Part shown: positions 22,265 through 31,904 of the stretch, one piece after another
Numbering within the stretch: the stretch's first letter is position 1
How the letters are laid out: each line of letters starts with the position of its first letter
From: Heliocidaris erythrogramma
Lineage: Eukaryota > Echinodermata > Echinoidea > Camarodonta > Echinometridae
Direction: 5' to 3'
NCBI GenBank assembly: GCA_025617745.1
Contig: CM046864.1
Span: forward strand, 30,483,162-30,547,161
DNA length: 64,000 bases
Made by a program: the position numbers and the translations under genes
Notes under the pieces: generated by a model
What the model was told of the DNA's origin: nothing
What the model saw: the letters and a program-made list of their open reading frames with translations, nothing else
Database searches by the model: none

Positions 22265-22480
22265 AAGAAACAAAAAGCTTGAAAAGGAAGGAAGGGGGAA
22301 GAGAGAGAGAGAGAGAAAGGAGGAAAAAGAAAAAAAGAAAGAACGAAAAGGGTACATAAATAGACCACCAGTACTCTAAAAATAGGTGTGGCAATGACAC
22401 TCCAATATTCAAAACAAAGTACATGTCTGCGTGTATGTGGGTGTGTGGATGGGGGGGGGGGGGGGGGGGGGGGGGTCCTC
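22265..22480. repeat. Purine-rich tract and long G-run
   Basis: GA-rich stretch (about 22280-22350), then GTGTGTGGATG and a G-run of over 25 nt at about 22450-22475. No coding sequence. Confidence 0.7.
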
Positions 22481-22689
22481 TCCTCCCACGTAGATGTATG
22501 GATTAGACATGGTTTTTTAATTATTAAAGCATTGGCAAAGCGCGAGTATTGATAAATATAGTTCACTTTTTTAGAAAATAGGGATATATTTGACAAAAAC
22601 CGGAAATGCATTCTATAGAGCTTTCTTAAATACAGTACCGTTGGGCCTTGGGTTGTCTTTCATCCATATCCCTCTCTTATTTGATTTAA

Positions 22690-23307
22690 ATGACGACCCT
22701 CTTCTGTGATTATGAATAGCTACCCTCTTCTTTGATTATGAATAGCGACCCTCTTCTTTGATTATGAATAGCGACCCTCTTCTGTGATTATGAATAGCAA
22801 CCCTCTTCTCTGATTATGAATAGCGACCCTCTACTCCGATTATGAATAGCGACCCTCTTCTTTGATCATGAATAGCGACCCTCTTCTTTGATTATGAATA
22901 GCGACCCTCTTCTGTGATTATGAATAGCGACCCTCTTCTGTGATTATGAATAGCGACCCTCTTCTTCGATTATGAATAGCGACCCTCTTCTGTGATTATG
23001 AATAGCGACCCTCTTCTGTGATTATGAATAGCGACCCTTATGAATATTGACCTTTATGAATAGCGACCTCTATGAATAGCGACCTTTATGAATAGCGACC
23101 CTTATGATTAACGGCCCTGATTTGGTATTATGAATAGCGACCCTCTTTCCGTATTATGAATAGCGATCCTTATGTCTTATTATGAATGGCCGTCGTTATG
23201 AATAATTACCTTTATGAATAGCAACCCTTATGTCTTATTATGAATAGCGGTCCTTATGAATATTTTTTTTTATGAATAGCGGTCTTTATGACTAGCGAGC
23301 AGACCCC
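22690..23307 (-). repeat. Minisatellite, right arm of FB-2
   Basis: Reverse-complement array (GATTATGAATAGCGACCCTC) with homogeneous units inside and degenerate units outside, mirroring the left arm. Shared diagnostic variants are listed under FB-2. Confidence 0.9.
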
Positions 23308-23350
23308 GGCATTTGACTTTATTACATTCTCAATTTTATGAGAGGATAAT

Positions 23351-23659
23351 GGCCCGTATTCTCGAAAGCCGCCAAACTTCAACCCCGCCTAAGTGCGCAG
23401 ATTTAAGCCACTGAATTAAGAAGTGCCATGTGTCACCCTTTTTATCCTATACAAATCATCATAGTTACGTAACCAAATGTAAACACGATACTTGTCTTGA
23501 TGAAATTGATTACCAGTGTTAATTTCAAACCATTTTTCATATTTTTGTTTAAAATATGTAGTAATTTATATAGAACTTTGGGTTGACAAATGGCCTACCA
23601 TGACTCAGCGGCCAAGGATAAGCCAAGCTTAATTTAGGCAGCTTTTGAGAATACGGGCC
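23351..23659. mobile_element. MITE with GGCCCGTATTCTC termini
   Basis: GGCCCGTATTCTCGAAAGCC at 23351 pairs with GGCTGCC-side sequence ending in GAGAATACGGGCC at 23659. Including flanking ATAAT/ATTAT, about 28 positions are inverted with few mismatches. Length is 309 bp with no coding frame. Terminal sequences of this type recur in MITEs of marine animals; the superfamily is not assigned. Confidence 0.75.
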
Positions 23660-23934
23660 ATTATACTCAAAATTTACTCTACCAAATTGCAGTTTATTGT
23701 GTTCTTTACTCTTTGCTATCAGGTTTTCTGACGATTGGTATACGTACAGTTGAGAGGGGAAAGGAACACTACTTGACTCATACTATGGATTCACTAATTA
23801 GCAAGTCATCTCCAAAGGAACGCTCAGATGTCGTTGTCCTCCTTTTCTTAGAAAGTCTTAAGTCTAATTAAGGGAATCGGAGACCAAGTCTAATTAAGAG
23901 GATTCAGAGACCATAGTTCGATGGCGTTCAAAAG

Positions 23935-24352
23935 AGTGTACCGATTTCGCTTTCATGTTCATAGTCTATCCCAGTAGTACCTTCAAATCGGGGATGACGT
24001 GATTACGACAGCAGGATACATAACAGCTATTCGCCTGTATATTCAGGAAAAGAGAAAAGTCAAATGGTTATCTCTGGAATTCTCTCTTTTGGGCTTATTG
24101 GAAAGCTCTTTCACGCCCACGACTTTGATATGCTTGCGAAGTTCACCTTGCTTTTCTATCAGGATCAACCCGTCGATTGGCTCTTTAGGTATCTCAAAGA
24201 TTGAATGCTCAGCACAAGAATTGCGTGAGGGTGCCCTCAATCTTCCAGCATAGTGGTAACCAGTCCTCGCTCAAGGAAAAGCACATGGATAAGTTGACAG
24301 ATAAAAGTTTTGATCCTGATCAGTTTCAGTACCTAGATGCGGACAATCCCCC
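23935..24352 (+). pseudogene. MGAT4: MGAT4-like N-acetylglucosaminyltransferase (GT54) relic, 5' part
   Basis: Conceptual translation in shifting frames recovers an ordered block typical of alpha-1,3-mannosyl-glycoprotein 4-beta-N-acetylglucosaminyltransferases: DFAFMF, YLQIGDDV (family usually YLQLEDD, so the first acidic residue of the motif is Gly here), WLSLEFSLLG, IGKLFHAHD, LLFYQDQPVDWL, then FQHSGNQSSL and KLTDKSF. The enzyme family adds beta-1,4-GlcNAc to N-glycans in the Golgi. One frameshift lies near 24099, stops follow near 24207, and the frame shifts again before FQHSGNQSSL. Similarity ends at NPP (about 24352), a plausible exon end. The 3' part is at 27170-27415. Which MGAT4 paralogue it came from is not resolvable. 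Confidence 0.75.
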
Positions 24353-24417
24353 AATAGTCCGGCAGATTGGTGAAATAATTGTGCACTTTTTCATAAAAGC
24401 ACGAAATTTGACATGTA

Positions 24418-24749
24418 CACTCTAAAAACTTAAGTGTTGTTGCTGACATTACCGCTAGACTAACTCACATCGTACGATTTAGAGCAGATCATATTGTTGC
24501 ATAGTGAATTTACGACACCACATAGTTCATGTTATCTACTTGACTCCCATGACTAAACTGGATTGCAAGAAGCATTCGTTAGTCTATCGGTAACGTCAGC
24601 GCCTCTTAATCAGCGGAACATGGTTCGAGGCTCGCCACGGTCACATTTTTTTTTTGCTGGTAAATTAGCACACTACAAGTGCTAAAACAGCATTTCAAGT
24701 GCAGTCACTATACATGCCCCGAAAAAGTAGCACTTCAGTTTTTACAGTG
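24418..24749. mobile_element. TA-flanked MITE inserted in the inverted-repeat arm
   Basis: The ends are CACTCTAAAAACTTAAGTG and CACTGTAAAAACTGAAGTG (17 of 19 match), each flanked by TA (24416-24417, 24750-24751). The empty site is visible in the other arm: left flanks joined read TTGACATGTATGTAGAG, the right arm complement reads TTGGCAAGTAGGTAGAG. This is consistent with Tc1/mariner-type TA targeting. It carries a tRNA-like segment and a T-run inside. Its termini resemble those of the element at 3509-4502. Confidence 0.8.
24574..24656 (+). other. tRNA-like segment with Pol III-type boxes inside the MITE
   Basis: GTTAGTCTATCGGTAAC forms a perfect 4-bp D-arm-like stem and resembles an A box. 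CTCTTAA resembles a Lys anticodon loop. GGTTCGAGGCT resembles a B box. A run of nine T follows at 24646-24654. The anticodon and T stems pair poorly, so it is not a functional tRNA. Confidence 0.4.
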
Positions 24750-25538
24750 TATGTAGAGTTTTGGATGCCGAATAATTCTGGATATGGGGCCAACAAAAAT
24801 CGGGACCTGGGTCCCGTGGTGCCCTTTTTAAAAAAAATTGGCCCTCTTGAGGTCTTTTCCCCTCAAATTTGATGTTTGATATAATGACATATTATGTAAT
24901 ATTTCGTGGCTTCTAAAATCAAACAAATGCTTTAGGTGGCCATTTTTCCAAAAAAGGGCCATCCGATGTATAAAAATATTATGATTTTGATTTAATGAAA
25001 CATATAAGTAAATGCTCCTAATTTTGATCAGTTGACGTTACGTCTTTGAAATCAATGAGATAGTGTGGCGCAGGTGCCCATTATGACCAAAAAAGGCCCC
25101 AGAAGGCCCAAAGTAATATATCTGCAACATAATTTTAAAAAATCTTTCTTTCTAATTTCTAATGGTATATATACATCAATTTTGAAAGCGAGGTTATATA
25201 AAAAGCTCACTTTAGGTCACATAGGTCCATCGCTGACCCATTGGAGGCAATCAAATTACCTTACTGAAATGTTAGTCATGAATTATACATTAATATCCTG
25301 ATGAAGCAAACAAATACTCTTCTTTTACAAATATATGTTATTATGCTAAAATAAACCTATAATTAGATGCAAAACAAGTATGTGATAAAACTGCACTTTC
25401 CTCTTTTTTCCATCCTAGTGGCCATATTGATAAAATACAAAACTGATATGTCCTTAAGAAACAATAAAGACATTGTAAGATTTATAAAGATGCCAATTAA
25501 TATCTGTATTCTTTATAAACACCTGCAACACTTATTAA

Positions 25539-26044
25539 AGGGCAATCCAAACTTTGTAATATAAAGTTGATATGTGTGAAATCAGAAAAAAAAGAATGAT
25601 AAAAGTTTAAAAGAAATCGGAAAGTTATTAATGTCTGAGAAATGACATCACTATTTGAATCGCAAATTGGCATTTGGGTCAGTCGATTGTGAGGTTTTCC
25701 CATTCAACTCTCGATTTTGTCGTACACCATTAATTTTCTTTTTTCTCATAAGCCCCTTTTCCCTGGGGGGGGGGGGGCACTACTAAAATATATTACTGTA
25801 TTTTTTATTTTTATTTTATGAAAAGTAGACATTTTAGTCATTGTGTGTGTTGGAACAAACGGGAGAGTTCTCCGCCGCTTCATCACAGTGACATTACCGG
25901 TTCGGCCGATTTTTAAATTCCCATGTGTATAGGGATTACAACTTTCATATTGCTTGTCCGATTTCGTTCAAACTTGTAACAATTTACTTCTCTAATTTTT
26001 CTGCTTTCTTCCAGAGCAACTTGCCATTAATGTTGGATGTCCCT
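25539..26044. mobile_element. TTAA-flanked MITE between the arms
   Basis: The ends are AGGGCAATCCAA and AGGGACATCCAA, flanked by TTAA (25535-25538 and 26045-26048). A TTAA duplication is used by piggyBac and Kolobok transposases; AGG...CCT termini fit the latter slightly better. It contains a G-run near 25767. 506 bp, non-coding. Confidence 0.65.
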
Positions 26045-26499
26045 TTAAAAAAAGAGAACCTGAATACATAATTATTTATTTTTTATATTCTGCATTTTGA
26101 TGCTTTATGTCAAAATGCAAAATTATCAGATGCAAATTACATTTTAACGCTATAATGCAGTATTTTCAATTTGATGGCAATCTTGGAATTTTCAGCTTTA
26201 TAAGATATGTCTGAACCAAATACACCATTGTAACTCGCTTATGTCTATTTTAGGCAAAAAAGTTCCAACATCTATAACTTTCTGTCTATAAGATAATATA
26301 CGCTTCAAGACACAGCAAACTTAATGCAAATAACCACATCTTGAAACAGGCCAGTGGTCATTTTCAATATTACGGCCACCGTAATGAAACGAAGTGACCT
26401 TATTATACACTAGAGGTATTCTGCTTATAAAACATACCAGCTTGCGAATAGTTATACTTTAAAGCCCATACTCAAAGTTATATGCATATTCAAACTATT

Positions 26500-27085
26500 C
26501 GGTGGCCGTGCTGAGGGGAAGAATTGTCTTTGATGGGCCATCAATGGGCCCATGTGATTCCTAAAGTCGAAGTTTTATATGACCTTAATTTCCAAATTAA
26601 TGTCTACCATTTCAAATTTAAACCAAATATTTTTTAAAAATCTTATTTTGCAGATAAATTATTTGGGCATTTATGGGCCTTTTTCGTTATAATGGGCACC
26701 TGTGGCACCTATGTTGTTGATTTAAAATGTTGACTGATCACAGAAGCATTTTACTTATATTCAACATATCAGTGAATTTATAATAATTTGATATATAGGA
26801 TGGCCCTTTATTTGAAAAATGGGCACCTAAAGCATTTGTCTGATTTAAAAGGCCGGGAAATATTTCATTATATCAAACTAAATTTGATAACATCAACTTT
26901 GAGGGGAAATTATTCTGAGAGGGCCATTTTTTTTAATGGGCACAACGGGCCCCAGGGTCCAATTTTTTGTTGGCCCCATATCCAGAATTATTCTGCATGA
27001 AAACCTCTACCTACTTGCCAAATTTCATGCTTTCATGAAAAGTGCACAATTCCATCGATTTTCTTCACCGATCTGCTGGACTACA
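26500..27085 (-). repeat. Right arm of the long inverted repeat
   Basis: Diverged reverse complement of 24340-25285, lacking the MITE. The spacer between arms is about 1.2 kb and includes the TTAA element. Confidence 0.8.
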
Positions 27086-27169
27086 GGAAAAGTGTACAGC
27101 AACATGGCGGCATTTGAAAAGCACCTACTTCAGCTGAGTTACAACAAATTATATGGCATTTTTGGGGAC

Positions 27170-27415
27170 CCAAAAACCTCACAAATGCGATGCCGTCTTG
27201 CAATAGTGACAGGATCGGAAGAGCAGAGGTATTAAAAGAAGCTGAGTTAAGTTGAGCTCGGGGCTACTTCGTATCGGAAACGCACGGGCATTGCCTGAAT
27301 GCAGCACTTTTGTAGAAGTCGGACGATTCTTCAATGGTTGTATTGGCGTAAACGTCCAAGGTACATTCCCCTCTGCGGTGGCATGTATTCGAATAGTCAT
27401 CAGTCAGTCTCAGGT
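27170..27415 (+). pseudogene. MGAT4: MGAT4-like relic, 3' part
   Basis: Translation gives VTGSEEQRY, then, after frame changes and stops, CSTFVEVGRFFNGCIGVNV and FPSAVACIRIVISQSQ. These match the C-terminal lectin-like region of GT54 enzymes (family pattern TGSEEHP, then GxFxxGxAxG, then xxxRIxISxSQ). The region between this and the 5' part is missing or intronic. Frames are broken and no transcript signal is visible. Together the two parts indicate a host gene copy that has died, on the same strand and about 3 kb apart. Confidence 0.6.
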
Positions 27416-27789
27416 CAGGTACAATGTGCAGTTATTAAAGAGATTGCTGTTGGATACCTCGCTAGATTACCAATTCAAGTCTGTGCTCATGCACAATATT
27501 TTATGTGATAATAAAGGGAATACATTATTATAACTTGGCGCGTACGCAGGGAGTTTTTTGTTTGTTGGATACTCCATTTGCTATTTTCTCTTTCTTTTTT
27601 TGAGTAGAGAAATTTCGAATACCCGACTTTATTTGTTGATACTTCTTAAAGATGCGAAACCTACATTCCTTATTTTTTACACCATTCATGGCGCATGAAG
27701 ATTTCGATGTAGTGAATAATTTGAAAGTAAATTTTAAAAAGCAGGGTACGCTTAACTGACTCGACATAAACAAATATTGGAAAAAATAG

Positions 27790-28690
27790 TTTCCCCTCCT
27801 ACACATATTTTGAATCCATTACTAACAAACGGAATCGTATTAAAAAAGATGAAAATTACTAAGGTTATTTTATTTCTCAAGAAAGTCAACGCACAATATA
27901 TTGGAAATTATCGACCCATTTCACTTTTAGTTACATCTGTTTCTAAAATACTTGAAAAGTTAATCCATTCACGTACAATCAAGTTTCTTATAAATTTTAA
28001 TATTCTGTCTGACACACAATGCTTGTTTAGACAGAACCACTCCACAACTCATGCTTAATTCATGTTTATAGATAAAGTAGCTCATGTTATCGATAATACG
28101 TCTCATACTGTTGGTGCATTCCTGGACCTCCCCAAGGCCTTTAATACTATTAAGCATCATACATTTCTGCATATAAAATTATCCCTTTATGGGATCAGAG
28201 GAATGGCCTTGGAGTGCTTCAGGAATGACCTTACCGACAATACGTTAGTATCAACGGTCAAGGTTCTTATGAAAGATTATTATCTTTCGATGTCCCTTAA
28301 TGTTCTCTTCTATGCCCATTGTCATTTATTCTTTATGTAAATGACTTCTAATATTCTTCTGAAATCATGTCATTTATTATTTCTGCTGATTATTCTAATC
28401 TTTTCAATTCACAGCGCATCCCATGATAATCTTCTTAGCATTGTAATTAATGAAGTCAAGCTGTTCCAAACTTGGATAAACGCCAATAAGTTATATCTAA
28501 ATGATAAATAAAACGCACACTATGCAGTTTAGTCATTCTTTGAAATCCTCAACGGAACACATCACATAAGTATAAAATACAAAATTCAAACTCGACAATT
28601 CATGGTATCTACATTGAAAGTGATATGTTATGGAAGGTAAACATAAACTACTTATGCAAACTTCTGTCTAGAATCTTTTTTTTTTTAAGC
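27790..28690 (+). pseudogene. LINE reverse transcriptase relic (CR1/Jockey-like)
   Basis: Recognisable RT blocks in order: YIGNYRPISLLVTSVSKILE, LSDTQCLFRQNHSTTHA, FLDLPKAFNTIKH and YGIRGMALECFRN. A degraded catalytic region at about 28330-28420 and an INANKLYLND-like segment follow. Frames break repeatedly. It is not the same family copy as the element at 18-21 kb, judging by composition. Confidence 0.75.
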
Positions 28691-29139
28691 ATGAATTCCC
28701 TCCTCAAGATTGTGCAACAAAATGAACACGATATATTTATATTCTCTGCTTACAAAGAATATCTAAACAACTTGAGTGAAAAAAACATAGATACTGCCAA
28801 CACAGATTTCCAAGTCAACTAAAAGAAGGCCTATAACTGGACAAACCCTCAAATCAACCAACAGATGTACAGTTATCAAATAATTTTGTCTATTCAAAAA
28901 ATAATTGTAAATTTGTCATGATGAAGGCGCAAGCTATAGAACGACTCCTCTAAGCACAAGCTAAGGCTCAAGCCCTACCCACCTGCAGAAATACTCCTGT
29001 GTATCAGCACTTCGCATATTTGGGAAACTGCCCTTACCTACATAAGTATTCATACATTACAACACAAATAACAGTCACCTGCTCTACAAACGGAACGCAG
29101 GCAAATACACGTAATATTTTACTGGCTGCCCTACAAATT
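28691..29139. other. Unannotated spacer
   Basis: Poly-T run and AT-rich sequence after the LINE relic; no supported feature. Confidence 0.35.
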
Positions 29140-29460
29140 ACTGCATCCTGAATCTGTGCTACCTTCTCAACCATTCCTACCGAGTCTCCCCGATATGTTC
29201 AGGCCAATGATTACATGGGCTGTGTCCTTTACATATCCAGTAAATAAATCCTGCTTATAGCACACCCCAGTCTCACCCAACCTCTCATCCATATTGTATG
29301 CCTCATCAAAAAACCTCTCCTGATATTTCCGAATCCATGCTACCTGTTCCAATACTCCTGTTCAGCCTCTCAGCCATTTTGTGCCCTTTTCCCAGTCAGG
29401 GGAAAAAATCCTGCTCTTCAGCACACATCAATCTCACCCAACCTCCCAACCGTACAGTAA

Positions 29461-30511
29461 AGCCTAGGTCACAACCCGCCGTACTTGCAAGTGCGTGCTG
29501 TCTGCGTGCAAAAACGTGGGCAAAATTTGTGGATCCGTACGTGGTGAGTACTGTCTCCGTACGGATTTGGGGCACGCAGACAAGACGTAGAATTTTTACT
29601 GCAGGAGGAACTTTCGCTGCGTTCAGGCTGCGGGTGGTCTACGGATTCACCCCAGTACGGATAACGTGCGTTGACGTGCGTGCCCTCTGCTGCTAACGAG
29701 CGCACAACGCACGGACTCCGTGAGTTTTTGAAAAATTTTCCCACAGTTACTTGCTCTACGGACAAGGCACCTAGCACGTGCGTGCTCCGCATGTGATAAG
29801 TGCGGGGTCCGTGCTTATTCGGCGCTTCTCCAGTTCAATTGTCCAGTGAGCACGCAGAACTCACGTAAACCGCACCGAGGAAGTACGTACTATGCACTTA
29901 CAACGCACATCGTGCGCACTGATTTCTGCAGGATATATACATAGACAAATTAAATAGTATATATATAAAAGCCGAGCAGACTGACGAGTACGAGTATCAT
30001 CATTTCGTCTCCAAGATGCCCAAGAAGCTTAACAAAAAGGGGTCAGCTCAAAAGACAGCTAATAGGGCCAGAGAGGCCCAACAGAAACGGGCCGTAGATG
30101 ATGTAAAGCCAGGCGACGAACAGATGAGGAGCGATGAAGACTCGGCAGATGGTGACGGGAAAAACTCACGCACTTACTCCCTGCAAGTCAGTAAGGACAC
30201 CGTATGTGAAAGTACGGCCTCCGTACGATAACGAGGCAATCGCACGGCGATCGTACGTTGTAAGCACGTTGCAAGCACGTACAACTCACTTACCAGGTGC
30301 GCAACGTACGATGCACGCAACCACTCACGTCCAGGCGTGGCGTGCGGGCCACGTCCTTACACCTTGCGTTGTAGTGCGTGTGAAGTGCGTTGACGTACTC
30401 CTTCCCTGCTCTTGCTACTCCCTCCCCACGTTTTCAGAAAAACGTGGCGGACGTGGCCTCCGCAGAACACGTACGGACTAAAAACACGCACGGCGGGTTG
30501 TGACCTAGGCT
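29461..30511. mobile_element. 1.05-kb Harbinger-like non-autonomous transposon
   Basis: 22-bp perfect terminal inverted repeats (AGCCTAGGTCACAACCCGCC plus GT). They are flanked by TAA on both sides (29458-29460, 30512-30514). The satellite copy at about 31270-31318 shows the uninterrupted target. A three-base T(T/A)A duplication is the hallmark of PIF/Harbinger elements. The interior is unusually rich in CGTACG, ACGTGCG and GCGTGC motifs on both sides of a short unique centre. No transposase is encoded. Confidence 0.8.
30016..30231 (+). CDS. Small ORF, basic-acidic hypothetical peptide (71 aa)
   Basis: ATG in the context AAGATGC at the unique centre of the Harbinger-like element. The peptide starts MPKKLNKKGSAQKTANRARE, very basic, then an acidic DEQMRSDEDSAD stretch. 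No recognised domain. It could be the remnant of an accessory ORF of an autonomous parent or chance. The CG-rich repeat sequence resumes within its last third, so at least the C-terminus is probably not meaningful. Confidence 0.3.
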   Translation: MPKKLNKKGSAQKTANRAREAQQKRAVDDVKPGDEQMRSDEDSADGDGKNSRTYSLQVSKDTVCESTASVR

Positions 30512-31663
30512 TAAATGTCACCTCATTAACTTCCCTTATAATATTCTCAAGCTCACCCAACTTCCAATCCGTTTTATATGGCACATCAACAACTCCTCTC
30601 CAGACATTTCTCTATCCGTGCTGCCTGCACCGATACTCCTGCCCAGCCTCCCAGCCATTTTGCATGCCCATTTTTACAAACCCGCTGCTGTCCTGGAATG
30701 TCTCAAGTCAGTATAAAAACTAAATGCATATGTAAATCTCACGAAACCTCTGAACAGTACACATGCTACATCATTAACTTCTCTTATGATACCTCTAAAT
30801 CTGTGCTGCCTGCCTTGATGCTCGCAGCTGTTTTGCTGGTCCAATTTAATCGTGCAGTGGCCTTGTCTTAATTGGCCAGTAAAATAAATAATGCATATGA
30901 TGCCTACCTAAATCTCACCAAACCTCCCCCTCCTTATTTCATGTTTTATCAAAAACTTCTCTTACGATATTATATCTATGCTGCCTGCTCCCAGCCCCCA
31001 GCCATACGCAGTCCCATTCTTATTCCATACAGTGGTGAATCCTCTCCTTAGCCATTGAAAAAGAATCCCTCACATGTATATCTCAGTCTCTATCCTAACT
31101 TCCCATCCATATTGTAGGTCTCCTCAATACTTTATCTTATGATACACCCTTTTTTCCGTATATATGCCGTCTGCCCCACTACACCTGCCCAGCCTTCCAA
31201 CCATTCCACATGCCCATCGTAATACATGGTGTATCCCATTCTTACCCACTAAAATAAATGCATATCTCAATCTCACCCAACTTCCCAAGCGTATAGTATG
31301 CCACCTCATTAACTTCGCTTAAAGGGTGACTAAAATTAATTGCCCATTTTTCGGAGGAACGAGTTATCAGGAGCCCAAAAATATATATCACACACTTTTT
31401 TATGCATTCAGTCGTATTTCATAATCATTTGAAAAGTACATTTTTGCTGATTTACACAGTCATAAGCCCCACCCCTAAAAAAACCCATCGAAGCTACATC
31501 GGGATCACGTGATCTGTGACGTACGAGAAGTAAAGGAAAATATTCCACCCACCTATATACCGTGCACGCCCTCAGGCCTGGCAGGCCCAGCCCGGTACGT
31601 ACCACGTGTGTTTGCACCGCTCACTTCGAGGGAGGGGCCATTTTGAAATGTTAATGAGAGAAT

Positions 31664-31681
31664 CACTGAACCGGTTCAGTG
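31664..31681. repeat. 18-bp perfect palindrome near the DIRS insertion
   Basis: CACTGAACCGGTTCAGTG, 24 bp upstream of the PAT-like element. Its role is unknown. Confidence 0.6.
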
Positions 31682-31705
31682 AGCACCGCCAGGACTGACT
31701 TGCAT

Positions 31706-31852
31706 TGTCCAATTTCTATTGGTCGAGGCGGATTTGCAATATGCAAATTAAAGCCGGGATATTGTGTGACGTGACGTCACATTAGGTGTGTCGAGGTTTT
31801 GGTCATTGACCATTTGCACGACATAGAACTCACACGTTTGTCTGGATTGCTT
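31706..31852 (+). promoter_or_regulatory. A1 split direct repeat, probable promoter region
   Basis: 147-bp terminal repeat with CCAAT (31709-31713) and inverted ATTGG close by. It also has an octamer ATGCAAAT (31741-31748) and a full CRE palindrome TGACGTCA (31772-31779) preceded by a half site. These motifs together look like a Pol II promoter. It ends 52 bp before the gag ATG. Confidence 0.7.
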
Positions 31853-31904
31853 AGAGATATTCTTCAAGTCTTTTGGATTCTCGCTTCTGGCGCTGGGTTT
31901 TTAA

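Larger units (their letters stand above)
5366..23307. mobile_element. Very large foldback element with minisatellite arms (FB-2), carrying nested insertions
   Basis: The left arm (5366-5750 continued at 14064-14425) and the right arm (22690-23307, opposite orientation) are made of the same GGGTCGCTATTCATAAT minisatellite, with variants in the same order from the outside inward. Both outer ends read GGGGT, three bases, then CTCGCTAGTCATAA. Further inside both carry a unit reading ATAATACCAAATC followed by GG(T/C)CGTTAATCATAA (left 5637-5668, reversed right about 23101-23130). Then come homogeneous GAAGAG-linked units. Without insertions the left arm is about 750 bp, close to the 618 bp of the right arm. 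The loop (14431-22690) contains a LINE and small elements. No transposase is seen. Confidence 0.65.
24340..25285 (+). repeat. Left arm of a long inverted repeat
   Basis: Diverged reverse complement of about 26500-27085. Landmarks are TAGTCCGGCAGATTGGTGA, AATAATTCTGGATATGGGGC, AATGCTTTAGGTG and GGTGCCCATTATGACC, all present in order in the complement of the right arm. It is interrupted at 24418-24749 by a MITE. Confidence 0.8.
29140..31320 (+). repeat. Degenerate satellite-like tandem array (about 200-bp units)
   Basis: Repeated modules in constant order: CTGCCTGC - ATACTCCTGCCCAGCCT - CAGCCATTTTGCATGCCCAT - AAATAAATGCATAT - CTCACCCAACTTCC - CACCTCATTAACTTCTCTTA. Several diverged copies lie on both sides of the element at 29461-30511. 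Open frames across it are incidental. Confidence 0.75.

Noticed and set aside
22108-22611. Overlapping frames in the purine-rich and G-run region, both strands
   Set aside because: Low-complexity composition and homopolymers; no conserved motif.
24574-24656. Functional tRNA-Lys gene
   Set aside because: A D-arm, anticodon-like loop and B box can be recognised, but anticodon and T stems do not pair.
29298-30723. Frames of 100-130 codons across the satellite and the Harbinger-like element
   Set aside because: They cross the element boundary or the CpG-rich iterons and occur on both strands, so they are unlikely to be genes.
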